The notes under the pieces were generated by a model. The model made no database searches, had not been told where the DNA came from, and was given only the letters and a program-made list of their open reading frames with translations. From NCBI GenBank assembly GCA_017436675.1, contig JAFSCS010000020.1:1-64000 (forward strand): DNA of 64,000 nt, given 5' to 3'. Numbering within the stretch: position 1 is the stretch's first letter; the number at the start of each line of letters is the position of its first letter. The translations under genes and the position numbers were made by a program. Origin of the DNA: Clostridia bacterium. Its GTDB lineage: Bacteria > Bacillota > Clostridia > Oscillospirales > CAG-382. Positions 7,737 through 16,551 of this stretch are shown here, piece after piece.

Positions 7737-9380
7737 CTATACTTGATCTCTGATGACCGTGATTCCTTCCGCTTCAATGCTTCCGCTTGCCACAGCTCGT
7801 ATCTGTGTCGGACCATCGCTTTTATTATTCCGAAAAACTACGTTGTCGACGTGGTTCAGCCTTGCTATGACCGCACCCTGCGAGCCACATCCCTCAAAGC
7901 TACAATTCTCCACTGTTATATTCTTGTGGAAATAAGGCTCTTTTTCCGTGAACTGCACTTCTCCCATAGCGTTCAAAACGAGTCTGTTTGAATGGAGAAA
8001 TCTGCAGTTTCTTATGGTAAGATCCTCAACAGGACCCGATTCGTACCAATACGTAGTATCACCGTGAAGAAGAATACACGATCCGACGTTATCGAAAATA
8101 CAGTTTTGCAAAACGGTCTTTTCGCGGTTTGAGAAGCGCATAATGCCTCTATATTCTCCGATAAAGCAATCCTCTACCAAAACTTTGGGCTGTGCGGATA
8201 GATTTTCAACAAAATCACCCACGCAAAGCTCAGACACGTCGCCATCTACCTTCAAACGATAACAATTCTCAGCCTCGTCTTGAATTACCTGAAGCACCTG
8301 ATATTGCGCCTTTTTCTCTATGGTCTGTTGACGATAAACCGCAATAGTCTGTCCATCATAGACCATAGGACAATGGATCGTTCGTCCTTGACCGGGGAAG
8401 CGAAGGGTGAGTTGGTTTCCGACCGCCTCGTCTATTCTGAGATAATTTCCGTGGAAATTCAGAGCATCATCCATCATTCCTTCCAAATGGCAATTACGTA
8501 CGGTGATATCTCCGCCGCAGTTGAAGGTCAGTATCGAGTCTGCATTGCTGGTAACGTATCTGCCGTTTCCGTTATAATTTTTATATAGCCTCAAACCGTC
8601 CACCTCGATGTTCGTTGAACCGTATCCGACCAATACGAGCGAAGGGCTGTGGATGATCGTAATGTTTTCAAAATGAACGTTTTCGCAGCTGACGTAAGCA
8701 ACAGTATGCTTGTCACGAAGCTCGTGAGTTATTATCAGCAAATTGTTTCCGTCGTTTGTATCCCATTGTTGCGGAAACGGTCCTTTTAAAAGCAGTCGGT
8801 CTCCTTTTTCCTCTACCTTGATATGACGTATCGGTACGGCGGGGTTCTCCATTGGATATATCACGTCTCCTATACAGCCCTGTATAAAGGGATATTGCTT
8901 TGTCCTCGTCTTATCATACATCCAAAGCAACTGACACGGGGCATTAAGGTTCTTGTCCCAACCGTCACCGATGACGTGCAGATCGTTGTCTTTGACGTAA
9001 TAATCAAATCCGTCGCATACCTTTACCTCCATTACCCCGTCAGCAACTGACAGGACCTCCATTTGCGTATAAAAAGGACGGTCATAATCGATCTTGAAAT
9101 TTTTTAACGTAATATTTTTGCATCTCTTTAGCACAAAGGGCGCAACTCTTCCGTGAAACATAAGCGTTGCCCCGCCAAAATCGAGCACTACGTTCTCCAA
9201 TCCGATCAGGCGGAAGGCAATTCTGGAATGATCGGACGCCAGCTTACAGCTGCTGTACGCCTCCTTCTCTTCTACCTCGGGGATCTCATTCCAATAAAAA
9301 TCATACCGTTTTTCCGTAGCCACATATGTTGTATTGCTCTCAAAAGCAATTCCTTTTTCAAATTTTACCGTTTTCATCAT
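7737..9380 (-). CDS. GH110-like alpha-1,3-galactosidase (right-handed beta-helix)
   Basis: 547 aa with no signal peptide. It has short beta-helix rungs throughout (SRIAFRLIGLENVVLDFGGATL; FVLKRCKNITLKNFKID; ITVRNCHLEGMMDDALNFHG). The combination of an early HGR plus 'NITLKNFKIDYDRPFYTQ' and the central 'GMMDDALNFHG' loop matches GH110 exo-alpha-1,3-galactosidases, which remove terminal alpha-galactose from blood-group-B-like and alpha-Gal glycans. The start (ATG 9380, second Met also possible) overlaps the stop of the upstream esterase gene by one base (TAATG), so translation is coupled. The lack of a signal suggests a cytoplasmic enzyme acting on imported oligosaccharides. Exact specificity is inferred. 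Confidence 0.65.
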   Translation of the reverse strand: MMKTVKFEKGIAFESNTTYVATEKRYDFYWNEIPEVEEKEAYSSCKLASDHSRIAFRLIGLENVVLDFGGATLMFHGRVAPFVLKRCKNITLKNFKIDYDRPFYTQMEVLSVADGVMEVKVCDGFDYYVKDNDLHVIGDGWDKNLNAPCQLLWMYDKTRTKQYPFIQGCIGDVIYPMENPAVPIRHIKVEEKGDRLLLKGPFPQQWDTNDGNNLLIITHELRDKHTVAYVSCENVHFENITIIHSPSLVLVGYGSTNIEVDGLRLYKNYNGNGRYVTSNADSILTFNCGGDITVRNCHLEGMMDDALNFHGNYLRIDEAVGNQLTLRFPGQGRTIHCPMVYDGQTIAVYRQQTIEKKAQYQVLQVIQDEAENCYRLKVDGDVSELCVGDFVENLSAQPKVLVEDCFIGEYRGIMRFSNREKTVLQNCIFDNVGSCILLHGDTTYWYESGPVEDLTIRNCRFLHSNRLVLNAMGEVQFTEKEPYFHKNITVENCSFEGCGSQGAVIARLNHVDNVVFRNNKSDGPTQIRAVASGSIEAEGITVIRDQV

Positions 9381-10783
9381 TAATTGTCTCCTTCATATTC
9401 TGCTTGTTCTATGCTAATCGGTCCAAATGCCAAGATCGATCTGTCAGCTTTGTCCGTTATATTACAATAGGCTTCATTACCCCAGCCGTACCATATTTCC
9501 TTGGTTCTCAGCTCCTGCGGTGTATATTCTGTGTGCAGTATCGCGCGATCCCCTTCCAATTCGATACGCTGGATCTTCTCCATGGAAGGCTTTTCCATAA
9601 CCCCGCGCTCCCTCATACCGAAGCCTGAAGGTACTCCCAACGAGCTCAAGGCACCCATCACGTTTTGAAAGCGCACACAAACCGACCCGAAGCTTTCGTT
9701 ATAGTTATGAGGGCATACTGTCACGTCCAAAAGCTCAGGTTGTCCCATCCCTTCTCCCGTCAGCAGATGATACATCGCGTTTGCGGCTCGTACACCGACC
9801 TTCTTCTGTGAGGCGGAGGAAAGATGAATACAATCATCTCTGTCCAGATCTATGGTAGCTACCGTAACGAGCTCGGGATCGGTATGAGCCATTCTTGCCT
9901 GTAAAGTTCTCATACTGCTCCACGCCTCTCCGTTACCCACGGTGTTATAACCGGGAAGAGAATGGTGGCATATCTGCATCTGCACCGTCGGCAGAGCGCC
10001 TTCTCTGCCATAAAAATCGCGAAAGCCTTCTCTCATTCTGCGGAAATTACGAGCGTAGATCTCATTTCCGAAAGCGTTCTCACCCTGATACCAGAAGAGC
10101 CCTCTGATTCGTCCGCCGCATTCCGCCAATCTTTTTACGGCAGCGGTATAATAATTATACCCATCATCATTCGGAGGTGTCCAAGCTTCCATGGGCGCAC
10201 CGCCCACAGCTGTTGGGATCAAGCCTTGGGGAACACCGCTTGTCAGCCGATAGAGCTCCTTGGCAAAAAACAGACCAGGTCCAACGCCCTTTCGCTGCGG
10301 TGCAGGATTATCGTTTTCGTTCGGAGCTTTTTGATTCGTTCTCTTGCTCATCACAGTCTGATACCATTCAACGTGGGCAGGATCTTCGGAAAGCCAGATC
10401 TGATGCAGCTGAGGCAACGCCGATCTCCACACTCTGTCCATATAAAATGCCCGAAGCTTATCCGAAGGCATTTTCTCATATGAATCATCCTCCGCAGTCA
10501 TAAGACCCGCGCCCTCCATATTGGATTGACCTGCCAAAAGCCAAACGTCACCAACGTAAATATCGGCAAAGCGTTGTGTTGATTTTTCATCTCCGATCTC
10601 GATAGTATAGGGGCCACCCGTGGCGATTCCCGAAAGCTTCCAGATCGTATCCGACACCCGAGATAAAGTCCCTATAGAGCTATGGGGCGTACCCGTAAAC
10701 TCAGCTTTCATAAAGGTCTCCGACACTTCGTTTTCCGTTCTTTGAAGCACTGCTCCGTCTGCAATACCATATTCTAAAACCAT
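9380..10783 (-). CDS. Sialate O-acetylesterase-type SGNH esterase
   Basis: 467 aa. The block VWLLAGQSNMEGAGL (about residues 78-92) carries the GQSN nucleophile-serine motif of the SASA/DUF303 carbohydrate esterases. A C-terminal DRDDCIHLSSASQKKVG segment supplies the expected Asp/His pair. The TAVGGAPMEAW and GLFWYQGENAFGNE blocks are also typical of the family. No signal peptide is present. These enzymes remove O-acetyl groups from sialic acids or other glycans; pairing with a GH110-like enzyme suggests trimming of decorated host glycans. It is the first gene of the operon, reading away from the AraC gene. Confidence 0.8.
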   Translation of the reverse strand: MVLEYGIADGAVLQRTENEVSETFMKAEFTGTPHSSIGTLSRVSDTIWKLSGIATGGPYTIEIGDEKSTQRFADIYVGDVWLLAGQSNMEGAGLMTAEDDSYEKMPSDKLRAFYMDRVWRSALPQLHQIWLSEDPAHVEWYQTVMSKRTNQKAPNENDNPAPQRKGVGPGLFFAKELYRLTSGVPQGLIPTAVGGAPMEAWTPPNDDGYNYYTAAVKRLAECGGRIRGLFWYQGENAFGNEIYARNFRRMREGFRDFYGREGALPTVQMQICHHSLPGYNTVGNGEAWSSMRTLQARMAHTDPELVTVATIDLDRDDCIHLSSASQKKVGVRAANAMYHLLTGEGMGQPELLDVTVCPHNYNESFGSVCVRFQNVMGALSSLGVPSGFGMRERGVMEKPSMEKIQRIELEGDRAILHTEYTPQELRTKEIWYGWGNEAYCNITDKADRSILAFGPISIEQAEYEGDN

Positions 10784-10907
10784 TTAGATATTCTCCTTTC
10801 ACGATCCCCGCTAACAGCGGTATGTCCGCAACGACACTCGGCTTACGCAAATTATCAGATCCTTCTCTTCAGACCCTTCATTTTTCAAAAAAATATTCAA
10901 AAACAAA

Positions 10908-10936
10908 TTGAATATTATTCACTGTTTTGCTATAAT
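10908..10936 (+). promoter_or_regulatory. Promoter of the AraC-type regulator
   Basis: TTGAAT and TATAAT separated by exactly 17 bp, about 95 bp upstream of the AraC ATG. It lies in the 249-bp divergent region shared with the esterase operon and is therefore well placed for autoregulation. Confidence 0.65.
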
Positions 10937-11032
10937 TATAATAGCATACTCAATATGATATTACTTTAAAAATTCTATATTGTTTTTTAGAATTTCTATT
11001 CTAATGACCATTTCATTACAAAGGAGATCATC

Positions 11033-11854
11033 ATGGAAACACACCTTCCGATCATCTTTTCCGCAGGACAATTTCATTCGTGTAATAAGTTTTCCGATCC
11101 TGACAAATATCCCGATTCATACGTTACAAAGCTTCGTACGGTAATTGATTTTGAGATAGAGTTGTTTTCCAAGGATGGCGGGATCTCCCATATAAACGGC
11201 AAAAGCTATCCTATAAAAAAGGGCGCGCTGCTGATCGTGGAGCCGGGGGATAAACGTCGGAGCACGCTCCATTTTTCCGCCCTATTTCTGCATTTCGGAA
11301 CCGGTGATAAAGCGATCAGAGATCTGATCCATTCCGTCAGCGGATTCCATTACGGGTTAGACTATGAAAAATGGGAACCCATATTCAGCGACATCTGTAA
11401 CACAGCGCTCCAATTCGAGCAGGACAGCAGCATTTATGCTGCAGCCAAATTAATTTCGTTTCTTTGCAGCGTCAAGCAAGAATGTAACACCGTGTCCGAT
11501 CCAAATCAGAATTCTCACAAATACTCCGTTATCAGCGAAGCGATCGACTACATAAAACGCACCTATACGGAAGCTATAACAGTAAACGACATTGCAAAGC
11601 ACAGCTGTGTCAGCGTCTCTTACCTTCACAAGATCTTTGTGGAAACAGTACATACGACGCCGAGCAAGTATTTGCTTGATGTCCGACTGGCAGCAGCTAA
11701 ATCATTGCTGACGACCACCTCGATGCCAATGTCCGAGATAGCGTCCAAGAGCGGATTTAATTCCCAAGCCTATTTCAGCGACTGCTTTAATAGGCATTTC
11801 GGCATCAGCCCAAAGGAGTTTCGAAGCTCCTTCCTTGACAAAACACCGTGTTGA
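11033..11854 (+). CDS. AraC-family transcriptional regulator
   Basis: 273 aa, starting at ATG 11033 behind AAAGGAGATC. The N-terminal ~130 residues (HINGKSYPIKKGALLIVEPGDKR) form a cupin-like sensor. The C-terminal ~100 residues carry two helix-turn-helices (ITVNDIAKHSCVSVSYLHKIFV; MSEIASKSGFNSQAYFSDCFNRHFGISPKEFR). It is divergent from the esterase/GH110 operon and so probably activates it in response to a sugar. Confidence 0.85.
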   Translation: METHLPIIFSAGQFHSCNKFSDPDKYPDSYVTKLRTVIDFEIELFSKDGGISHINGKSYPIKKGALLIVEPGDKRRSTLHFSALFLHFGTGDKAIRDLIHSVSGFHYGLDYEKWEPIFSDICNTALQFEQDSSIYAAAKLISFLCSVKQECNTVSDPNQNSHKYSVISEAIDYIKRTYTEAITVNDIAKHSCVSVSYLHKIFVETVHTTPSKYLLDVRLAAAKSLLTTTSMPMSEIASKSGFNSQAYFSDCFNRHFGISPKEFRSSFLDKTPC

Positions 11855-11886
11855 TGCCATTCACCGCAAAATATTGCTCCACCGAA

Positions 11887-11906
11887 AAAGTGCAGATCCG
11901 CACTTT
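11887..11906 (+). terminator. Weak hairpin after the AraC gene
   Basis: A 7-bp stem (aaagtgc with gcacttt) with a 6-base loop, 33 bp after the AraC stop. There is no long T-tract, so it is only a possible terminator. The short motif caccgcaaaa occurs on both sides. Confidence 0.35.
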
Positions 11907-11926
11907 CACCGCAAAAACCGATCTGC

Positions 11927-12697
11927 TTATTTTTCATCGGGTATGATCGGGTACAACTGGATCATATTACCGCCATCGACCACCATCTCCGCGCCGGTGG
12001 TGTTACGTGACTCATCGCTGCCAAAGTAATATACCGCATTGGCAATATCCTCAAAGGTAGCAATATCTCCAAGAGGGGTATAGTTAGATAATGCAGCACG
12101 GCAATCGTTGTAATTGTTTTCCCATCTGTCTGTCTTGATCATACCGGGTAGAACTGCATTTACTCGAATATTATATTTTCCAAGGTCAAAAGCCATTGCG
12201 CGCATCATAGAAAGTGCACCACCCTTAGATGCGCTGTATGCGATACGGTCCGGAATACAACGGTAAGCTGTGTTGGAATTGACAAAAACAATACTCCCCT
12301 TACCTTTTTCCATCATATGTAATGCGGCAAGACGGGCTATAATAAAATTCCAAATCATATTTGTATAAATAACATCTGAAAATTCTTCCACAGACACGGT
12401 TAAAAATTCTTGTTTGATGCCAAGATTTGCCGCATTCAACACAAGACAATCAAGCAAGTATCCTTCTGCTTTTATTTCATCAAAAACTATCCTTAATTCT
12501 TCCTCGCACATAGCAGGATCTGCTCGATAGCCTTTCGAATATACACCATATTTTTCTGTGATCTTCTCCGCTGCTTTATCAGCTCTGCCTTGGTCTCTGC
12601 TACCGATAAAAACAGTGTAACCCTCCTTGGCAAATCTTTCCGCTATTCCAAAGCCTGTATTTACAACTGCGCCTGTAATAAAAACGCTTTTTTTCAT
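11927..12697 (-). CDS. SDR-family oxidoreductase
   Basis: 256 aa from ATG 12697, preferred over the upstream in-frame start because AAGGTG lies just before it and the Rossmann fold begins at once (MKKSVFITGAVVNTGFGIAE). The NAD(P)-binding glycine stretch is atypical (TGAVVNTGFGIA instead of TGxxxGIG). The NAA motif (LNAANLG), catalytic Ser (VNSNTAY) and YSASK are present. Typical length is 250 aa. The substrate is unknown. It faces the AraC gene convergently. Confidence 0.8.
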   Translation of the reverse strand: MKKSVFITGAVVNTGFGIAERFAKEGYTVFIGSRDQGRADKAAEKITEKYGVYSKGYRADPAMCEEELRIVFDEIKAEGYLLDCLVLNAANLGIKQEFLTVSVEEFSDVIYTNMIWNFIIARLAALHMMEKGKGSIVFVNSNTAYRCIPDRIAYSASKGGALSMMRAMAFDLGKYNIRVNAVLPGMIKTDRWENNYNDCRAALSNYTPLGDIATFEDIANAVYYFGSDESRNTTGAEMVVDGGNMIQLYPIIPDEK

Positions 12698-12920
12698 ATT
12701 GTTCACCTTCTTAAAGCCTTTCAGGAAATATTGATCCGACAAAGTCGGTACGATGCTGACCGCACACAGTTTATTAACGTCTCTGCTATGGTCGGGCATA
12801 TCTCATTCATACGTTTATTATAGCAGTTTGTTCGCGCGTACACTATAAATATCCTATTCACTTTTTTAGATATTCTATTTTTTGTCATCGTTCCCTGTCG
12901 CCAATGCTTCAACAAGCTTC

Positions 12921-12980
12921 TTTTCGGAGCTACACAAACAAAAAACTCCTCACCGACGGTTTTTGCCGTTTGTGAGGAGT
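12921..12980. repeat. Repeated terminator cassette, copy 2
   Basis: Near-identical to 7613-7673. The hairpin is 12945-12980 (actcctcac with gtgaggagt): both outer base pairs differ from copy 1 (a-t here, g-c there) yet stay paired, so the structure is conserved. It lies upstream of the SDR gene and downstream of the FliB-like gene. Confidence 0.7.
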
Positions 12981-12988
12981 GAACTTAG

Positions 12989-13025
12989 TCCCTCGGACGC
13001 TTTTGCTCCGCAGGGATCTTTTTTC
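12989..13025. terminator. Hairpin after the FliB-like gene
   Basis: Stem tccctcgga with tccgcaggga (one bulge), followed on the plus strand by tctttttt and bordered by A/T-rich sequence on the other side. It lies 35 bp downstream of the FliB-like stop, next to the repeated cassette. Confidence 0.5.
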
Positions 13026-13059
13026 AATTCATTTTATGACGTGCGATGACACGGCGGTG

Positions 13060-14235
13060 TCACAGGCTGATGAGGTCACGTATCTGTTCGCGCGAGGTGC
13101 AATTCAGTCGTTGGAGCATATGGGAGGCGAGTCGGTCAAATTCTGTGTGATCGATGAGACGGAATGCCGCCGCCATTCCATCGATCAAGCCGTCTTTTTC
13201 TCGGCATTCTGCCATACTGCCGACACCGAGAAAGCGCATTATCGCATATACTGCGCAAAGCGCTATATACTCGCTGTGCATACTTTCCGGTCTGTCTTGG
13301 AACGGAAACTGTGAGAAAAACATATGGTTGACGAGCATATTCTCGTAAAATTGCTCCCAATTCGGCACTGCCTCTTCAAAGCTAGTGCTTGCGCTTTGGT
13401 ATTTTGCCAATGCATCCTTGCCTTTGCCGAAATAAGAAAGTGCCGCCTCTCCGCATCCGCGTATGCTTTGGCTTCGTTCGTCCAACGCTGCGATCATCTG
13501 CTCCGCTATCTCAAGTCCGAACCGCAGATGCTCCTCGCTGATCTCATTCGTCTCAATACCTGTTTGCTCGAGCTGTCGCGGCTCATTCATTATCCGCTCC
13601 ATCATAGACTTATCCTTTTTTTCAAACGCAAGATCCATTTCGTCCAGCACTTCTCCGAGGCACGTCAACCGCATCGGTAGCGGCATCCTTCTGTCCTGAA
13701 CGATCGAGATCAGATATGCTCTTATTTTTTGCTCAGCACCCAAGGTCTCAAAGACCAATTGCCGCTCAGCCACGAGTGGCAGATCCAAGCTTAACTGACA
13801 TCGCTCGAAGGTGATCGGTCCTTCTTGATCCATCAAAAGCTCCAAAACTGCCTCACAGCTGTTTGAGCACGAGCATTCATACATACCACCCCCAAGCCGT
13901 ATTCCCCGCGGATACAGACGGCACACGTCGGGAAGGACGCCTTCACCCAATTCCTTATGAAGCATACAACGGCCATCGTGCATATGCAAAGGGCAAGTTC
14001 CGTCATATCGCGGTTCAAAGCGCGCATACTCGTCCTCTGTGGGATGATCGGCAACACGCACTCCGCAATCAAGACGGTGTCGCAGCTCTTCGCTGCATTC
14101 CACGCCCAAAAGCTTAAAATAGTTCTTCATTGAGATGGAAACGGGCCAGCCCTCGCAGCACGCCGAACGGCATTTCCCCATTTTACAAGAAAACCGCGGA
14201 TAATAATTCGGGACAAAAAAAGTATGTATCTGCAT
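13060..14235 (-). CDS. FliB-like protein (lysine-N-methylase family)
   Basis: 391 aa from ATG 14235 (MQIHTFFVPNYYPRF), which has GGAGG 8 bases upstream. The longer frame to 14274 would begin inside a terminator hairpin. The cysteine-rich head (CKMGKCRSACCEGWPVSISM, then GTCPLHMHDGRCMLHKELGEGVLPDVCRLYPR and SCSNSCEAVLELL) is the fingerprint of the FliB family. The founding member methylates flagellin lysines; the cysteines probably bind a metal cluster. No flagellar gene is in the window, so a flagellin substrate is doubtful here. Confidence 0.8.
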   Translation of the reverse strand: MQIHTFFVPNYYPRFSCKMGKCRSACCEGWPVSISMKNYFKLLGVECSEELRHRLDCGVRVADHPTEDEYARFEPRYDGTCPLHMHDGRCMLHKELGEGVLPDVCRLYPRGIRLGGGMYECSCSNSCEAVLELLMDQEGPITFERCQLSLDLPLVAERQLVFETLGAEQKIRAYLISIVQDRRMPLPMRLTCLGEVLDEMDLAFEKKDKSMMERIMNEPRQLEQTGIETNEISEEHLRFGLEIAEQMIAALDERSQSIRGCGEAALSYFGKGKDALAKYQSASTSFEEAVPNWEQFYENMLVNHMFFSQFPFQDRPESMHSEYIALCAVYAIMRFLGVGSMAECREKDGLIDGMAAAFRLIDHTEFDRLASHMLQRLNCTSREQIRDLISL

Positions 14236-14262
14236 TGCAAAATACCTCCAAAAAGGAAAACA

Positions 14263-14297
14263 AAGGTGCTCCAAATGCGATGGAACACCCTTTTTTT
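14263..14297 (-). terminator. Terminator of the DUF1295 gene
   Basis: Stem aaggtgctcca with tggaacaccctt (one wobble pair) and T-runs on both strands. It lies downstream of the DUF1295 stop and just upstream of the FliB-like start, which fixes that start at 14235. Confidence 0.6.
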
Positions 14298-14379
14298 CAA
14301 AGCGGATTATACTCTTTTTTTGTGATTATTTGAAGAAATATTTTTGAAAATTTTTCTTCACAAAAGAATCTATGAGATC

Positions 14380-15234
14380 TCATTTTTTTATCGGAATTAA
14401 CATTCGAGTCTGTTTTTTATACTCGGCAAAGCCTTCCTTGCGGGACTGTCTTTTGTCAGCCATCGGGATGCTGACCACCAAGAACAGCAACGTGTTTGCC
14501 ACGGCTCCTGCCGTCAAATACCACGTGCTCGGAGCGGCACATACGACCGCCATCGCCACGCCCCACCACATCAATATCTCGCCGAGGTAGTTGGGATGGC
14601 GCGAGTATTTCCAAAGTCCCACGCGAATGAACGGCGTTGTTCTGTTCTTGCGGAATTTATGCATCTGGATATCGGCGACGCCCTGCATCACAGCCGCGCC
14701 GAACGAAGCAAGAAGAAATATAATGCTTACGGTATTTGCCGAAAGTCCTTCGCGGATGGCGCATACGGCGGGAAGGATACATCCGTACACCACGAGCGTC
14801 GGCACCATATGGATGCCAACGAAATTGATGATGGGATAGAATACGCCCGTCTTTTCGCAGAGCATAGTGTAACGCCAATCCTGATGGGTGAGGTCTTTGA
14901 AGGTATACGCCCAGTTTGCAGTCAAGCGGATCGCCCAGAAGGACACCACTGCAAGCAAAAGAATGCCGAGCGCGGTCAGCTTCTTGCCGACGGCGAACGC
15001 CACGAGGATCACGGGTGGCTGCACGCTCCAATAGGGATCGTAGACCGATGCGTTTTTGAATATCAAGCTGAAAATAAAGGTCGCCACGGTCGCCGCAACG
15101 TCTGCGATGAGAAGCGAAAGCCACCAATCGAGAGTGAGCGCACGGTAGACGAGCACACCCATCGCGGTGGCGAATATGTAGACAAGCGTGACGACGACAA
15201 AGCTCGCCGCACGGTTTTTCTTTAACGGTTTCAT
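14380..15234 (-). CDS. DUF1295 / steroid 5-alpha-reductase-like membrane protein
   Basis: 284 aa with about seven hydrophobic segments. The signature FIRVGLWKYSRHPNYLGEILMWWGVAM lies in the C-terminal third, as in DUF1295 proteins of the isoprenylcysteine methyltransferase/5-alpha-reductase superfamily. The protein ends with basic KKQTRMLIPIKK. Members are integral membrane proteins that are likely NAD(P)H-dependent reductases of lipids; the substrate is unknown. It is 34 bp downstream of the methyltransferase gene and may be cotranscribed with it. Confidence 0.85.
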   Translation of the reverse strand: MKPLKKNRAASFVVVTLVYIFATAMGVLVYRALTLDWWLSLLIADVAATVATFIFSLIFKNASVYDPYWSVQPPVILVAFAVGKKLTALGILLLAVVSFWAIRLTANWAYTFKDLTHQDWRYTMLCEKTGVFYPIINFVGIHMVPTLVVYGCILPAVCAIREGLSANTVSIIFLLASFGAAVMQGVADIQMHKFRKNRTTPFIRVGLWKYSRHPNYLGEILMWWGVAMAVVCAAPSTWYLTAGAVANTLLFLVVSIPMADKRQSRKEGFAEYKKQTRMLIPIKK

Positions 15235-15268
15235 ATTTCTCCATTTGTGATCATCTGTGGTATGATGA

Positions 15269-15889
15269 TCAATATTCTCCGAGGCGGAAGATCATTATTC
15301 GCTCTCGGGCGTCATTTGTATCAAACAAGTCGTCGAGGTCGAGCTCGTCGTAAAAATCAAGCTCGTCGAGCGTCATCAGATAGCACATATACTCATCGGA
15401 TGGATAATAGAAAAACAAAAGCATCTCTCGCGGAGAAGCATAGTATGAGTTGATGAGCTTTGGCATCACCTTTTGCAATATTTCAAGAGAAAACGGGTTG
15501 AAAAAATAGATACGATCGACGTTTTCGCTCGGCTCATACTCCTCGGCTTTGACGTTCAAAAGCTCGACGTTCGTTTTTTGTGACGCGGTCTTCTTGTTTT
15601 CCATCGCCATACGGTATATTCGCTCGTCATACTCGATGCCGATAGCCTTCAGTCTCGTCCGATTCGAAAGATAGAACCCGACTCGTCCTTTTCCGCATCC
15701 GTAATCGAGCAACACGTTATCCTTTCCGAAAAGTCCGCTTTGCTCGAGCCGTTCCAAAACACAATACGGCGTCGGCTCATATGCAAAACGATGATCGTCG
15801 GAGCTTGTATCGTCGCGCCCGATGGTTTTTATTTGCAGGATTTTATCCCAAGCTGTTTCTTTGTCTGTCATTTTCTCGTCCTGCTTCAC
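15269..15889 (-). CDS. SAM-dependent methyltransferase
   Basis: 206 aa. Class I methyltransferase motif I is NVLLDYGCGKGRVGFYLS, followed by the acidic loop residue in KAIGIEYDE (motif II) and IYFFNPFSLEILQKVMPKL (motif IV/V). It overlaps the upstream ICMT-like gene by ATGA (15886-15889). The substrate is not identifiable; the neighbours (ICMT-like, DUF1295, CPBP) are all membrane proteins. Confidence 0.8.
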   Translation of the reverse strand: MKQDEKMTDKETAWDKILQIKTIGRDDTSSDDHRFAYEPTPYCVLERLEQSGLFGKDNVLLDYGCGKGRVGFYLSNRTRLKAIGIEYDERIYRMAMENKKTASQKTNVELLNVKAEEYEPSENVDRIYFFNPFSLEILQKVMPKLINSYYASPREMLLFFYYPSDEYMCYLMTLDELDFYDELDLDDLFDTNDARERIMIFRLGEY

Positions 15890-16551
15890 CAGATCAATGG
15901 CAACAATCTGTATTTGACTCGTTTTTTATATTCCGAATAGCCGCAAAGACCCGTTTCGAGCACCTTTTCCTCGTTTTGTATCCTTACGACGATCACCGCA
16001 ACGTACGGCAAGAAGCAAAGAAACGACCACCACGAGCCGAGAACGACGGGTATCGACAAAAACAGCCACACCGTAACGGCGTACATCGGGTGACGCACTA
16101 TCCCGTAAAGCCCCGTGTCGACGATCTTTTGGTCGTCCTGCACCTCTATCGTGCGCGAAAGGTAGGCGTTCTCTCTCATCACCTCTGCATAAAGTCCATA
16201 TGACACGAGCATCACTACTGATGCTGCGGCGACCACCCAAAAGGGAATTCTCGACCATCCAAAGCGGAAATCGAGTCCGGCGACGACAAATCCGAGTACG
16301 AACAAAAGTCCCGCCACGGCGACGACACGCTTTTGCGTTTTTTCCGTCTCGTTTGCGTTGAGTCGTTTTTCGAGAAGCTTCGGCGACCTTATGAGCAATA
16401 CGACGCCGAGCAACAGCATCGGCAAAAATAACAGCCCAACAAACAGCCAGCCATTCATATACCCAAAGCTACCTGCCGGCAGAAACAAAAGCACACCTAC
16501 GAGCAAAAGCCCGAATATATATTTTGTTAATGCATTAAATATCAGCTTCAT
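15886..16551 (-). CDS. Isoprenylcysteine carboxyl methyltransferase-like membrane protein
   Basis: 221 aa with about five hydrophobic segments. Near residue 155 it carries DTGLYGIVRHPMYAVTVWLFLSIPVVLGSWWS, the RHPxY...GSW signature of the ICMT/PEMT family, and it ends with GYSEYKKRVKYRLLPLIW. Bacterial members of this fold methylate or modify lipids or quinones; the substrate is unknown. It overlaps the CPBP gene by 17 bp and the methyltransferase gene by 4 bp. Confidence 0.8.
   Translation of the reverse strand: MKLIFNALTKYIFGLLLVGVLLFLPAGSFGYMNGWLFVGLLFLPMLLLGVVLLIRSPKLLEKRLNANETEKTQKRVVAVAGLLFVLGFVVAGLDFRFGWSRIPFWVVAAASVVMLVSYGLYAEVMRENAYLSRTIEVQDDQKIVDTGLYGIVRHPMYAVTVWLFLSIPVVLGSWWSFLCFLPYVAVIVVRIQNEEKVLETGLCGYSEYKKRVKYRLLPLIW

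Noticed and set aside
12697-12799. N-terminal extension of the SDR protein
   Set aside because: The Rossmann motif begins at ATG 12697, which has its own AAGGTG. The extension has no domain character.
16535-16551. CPBP and ICMT-like genes as a prenyl-CAAX processing pathway
   Set aside because: The enzyme folds match, but bacteria lack prenylated CAAX proteins and no prenyltransferase is present. The pairing is more likely coincidental or serves another lipid or peptide.
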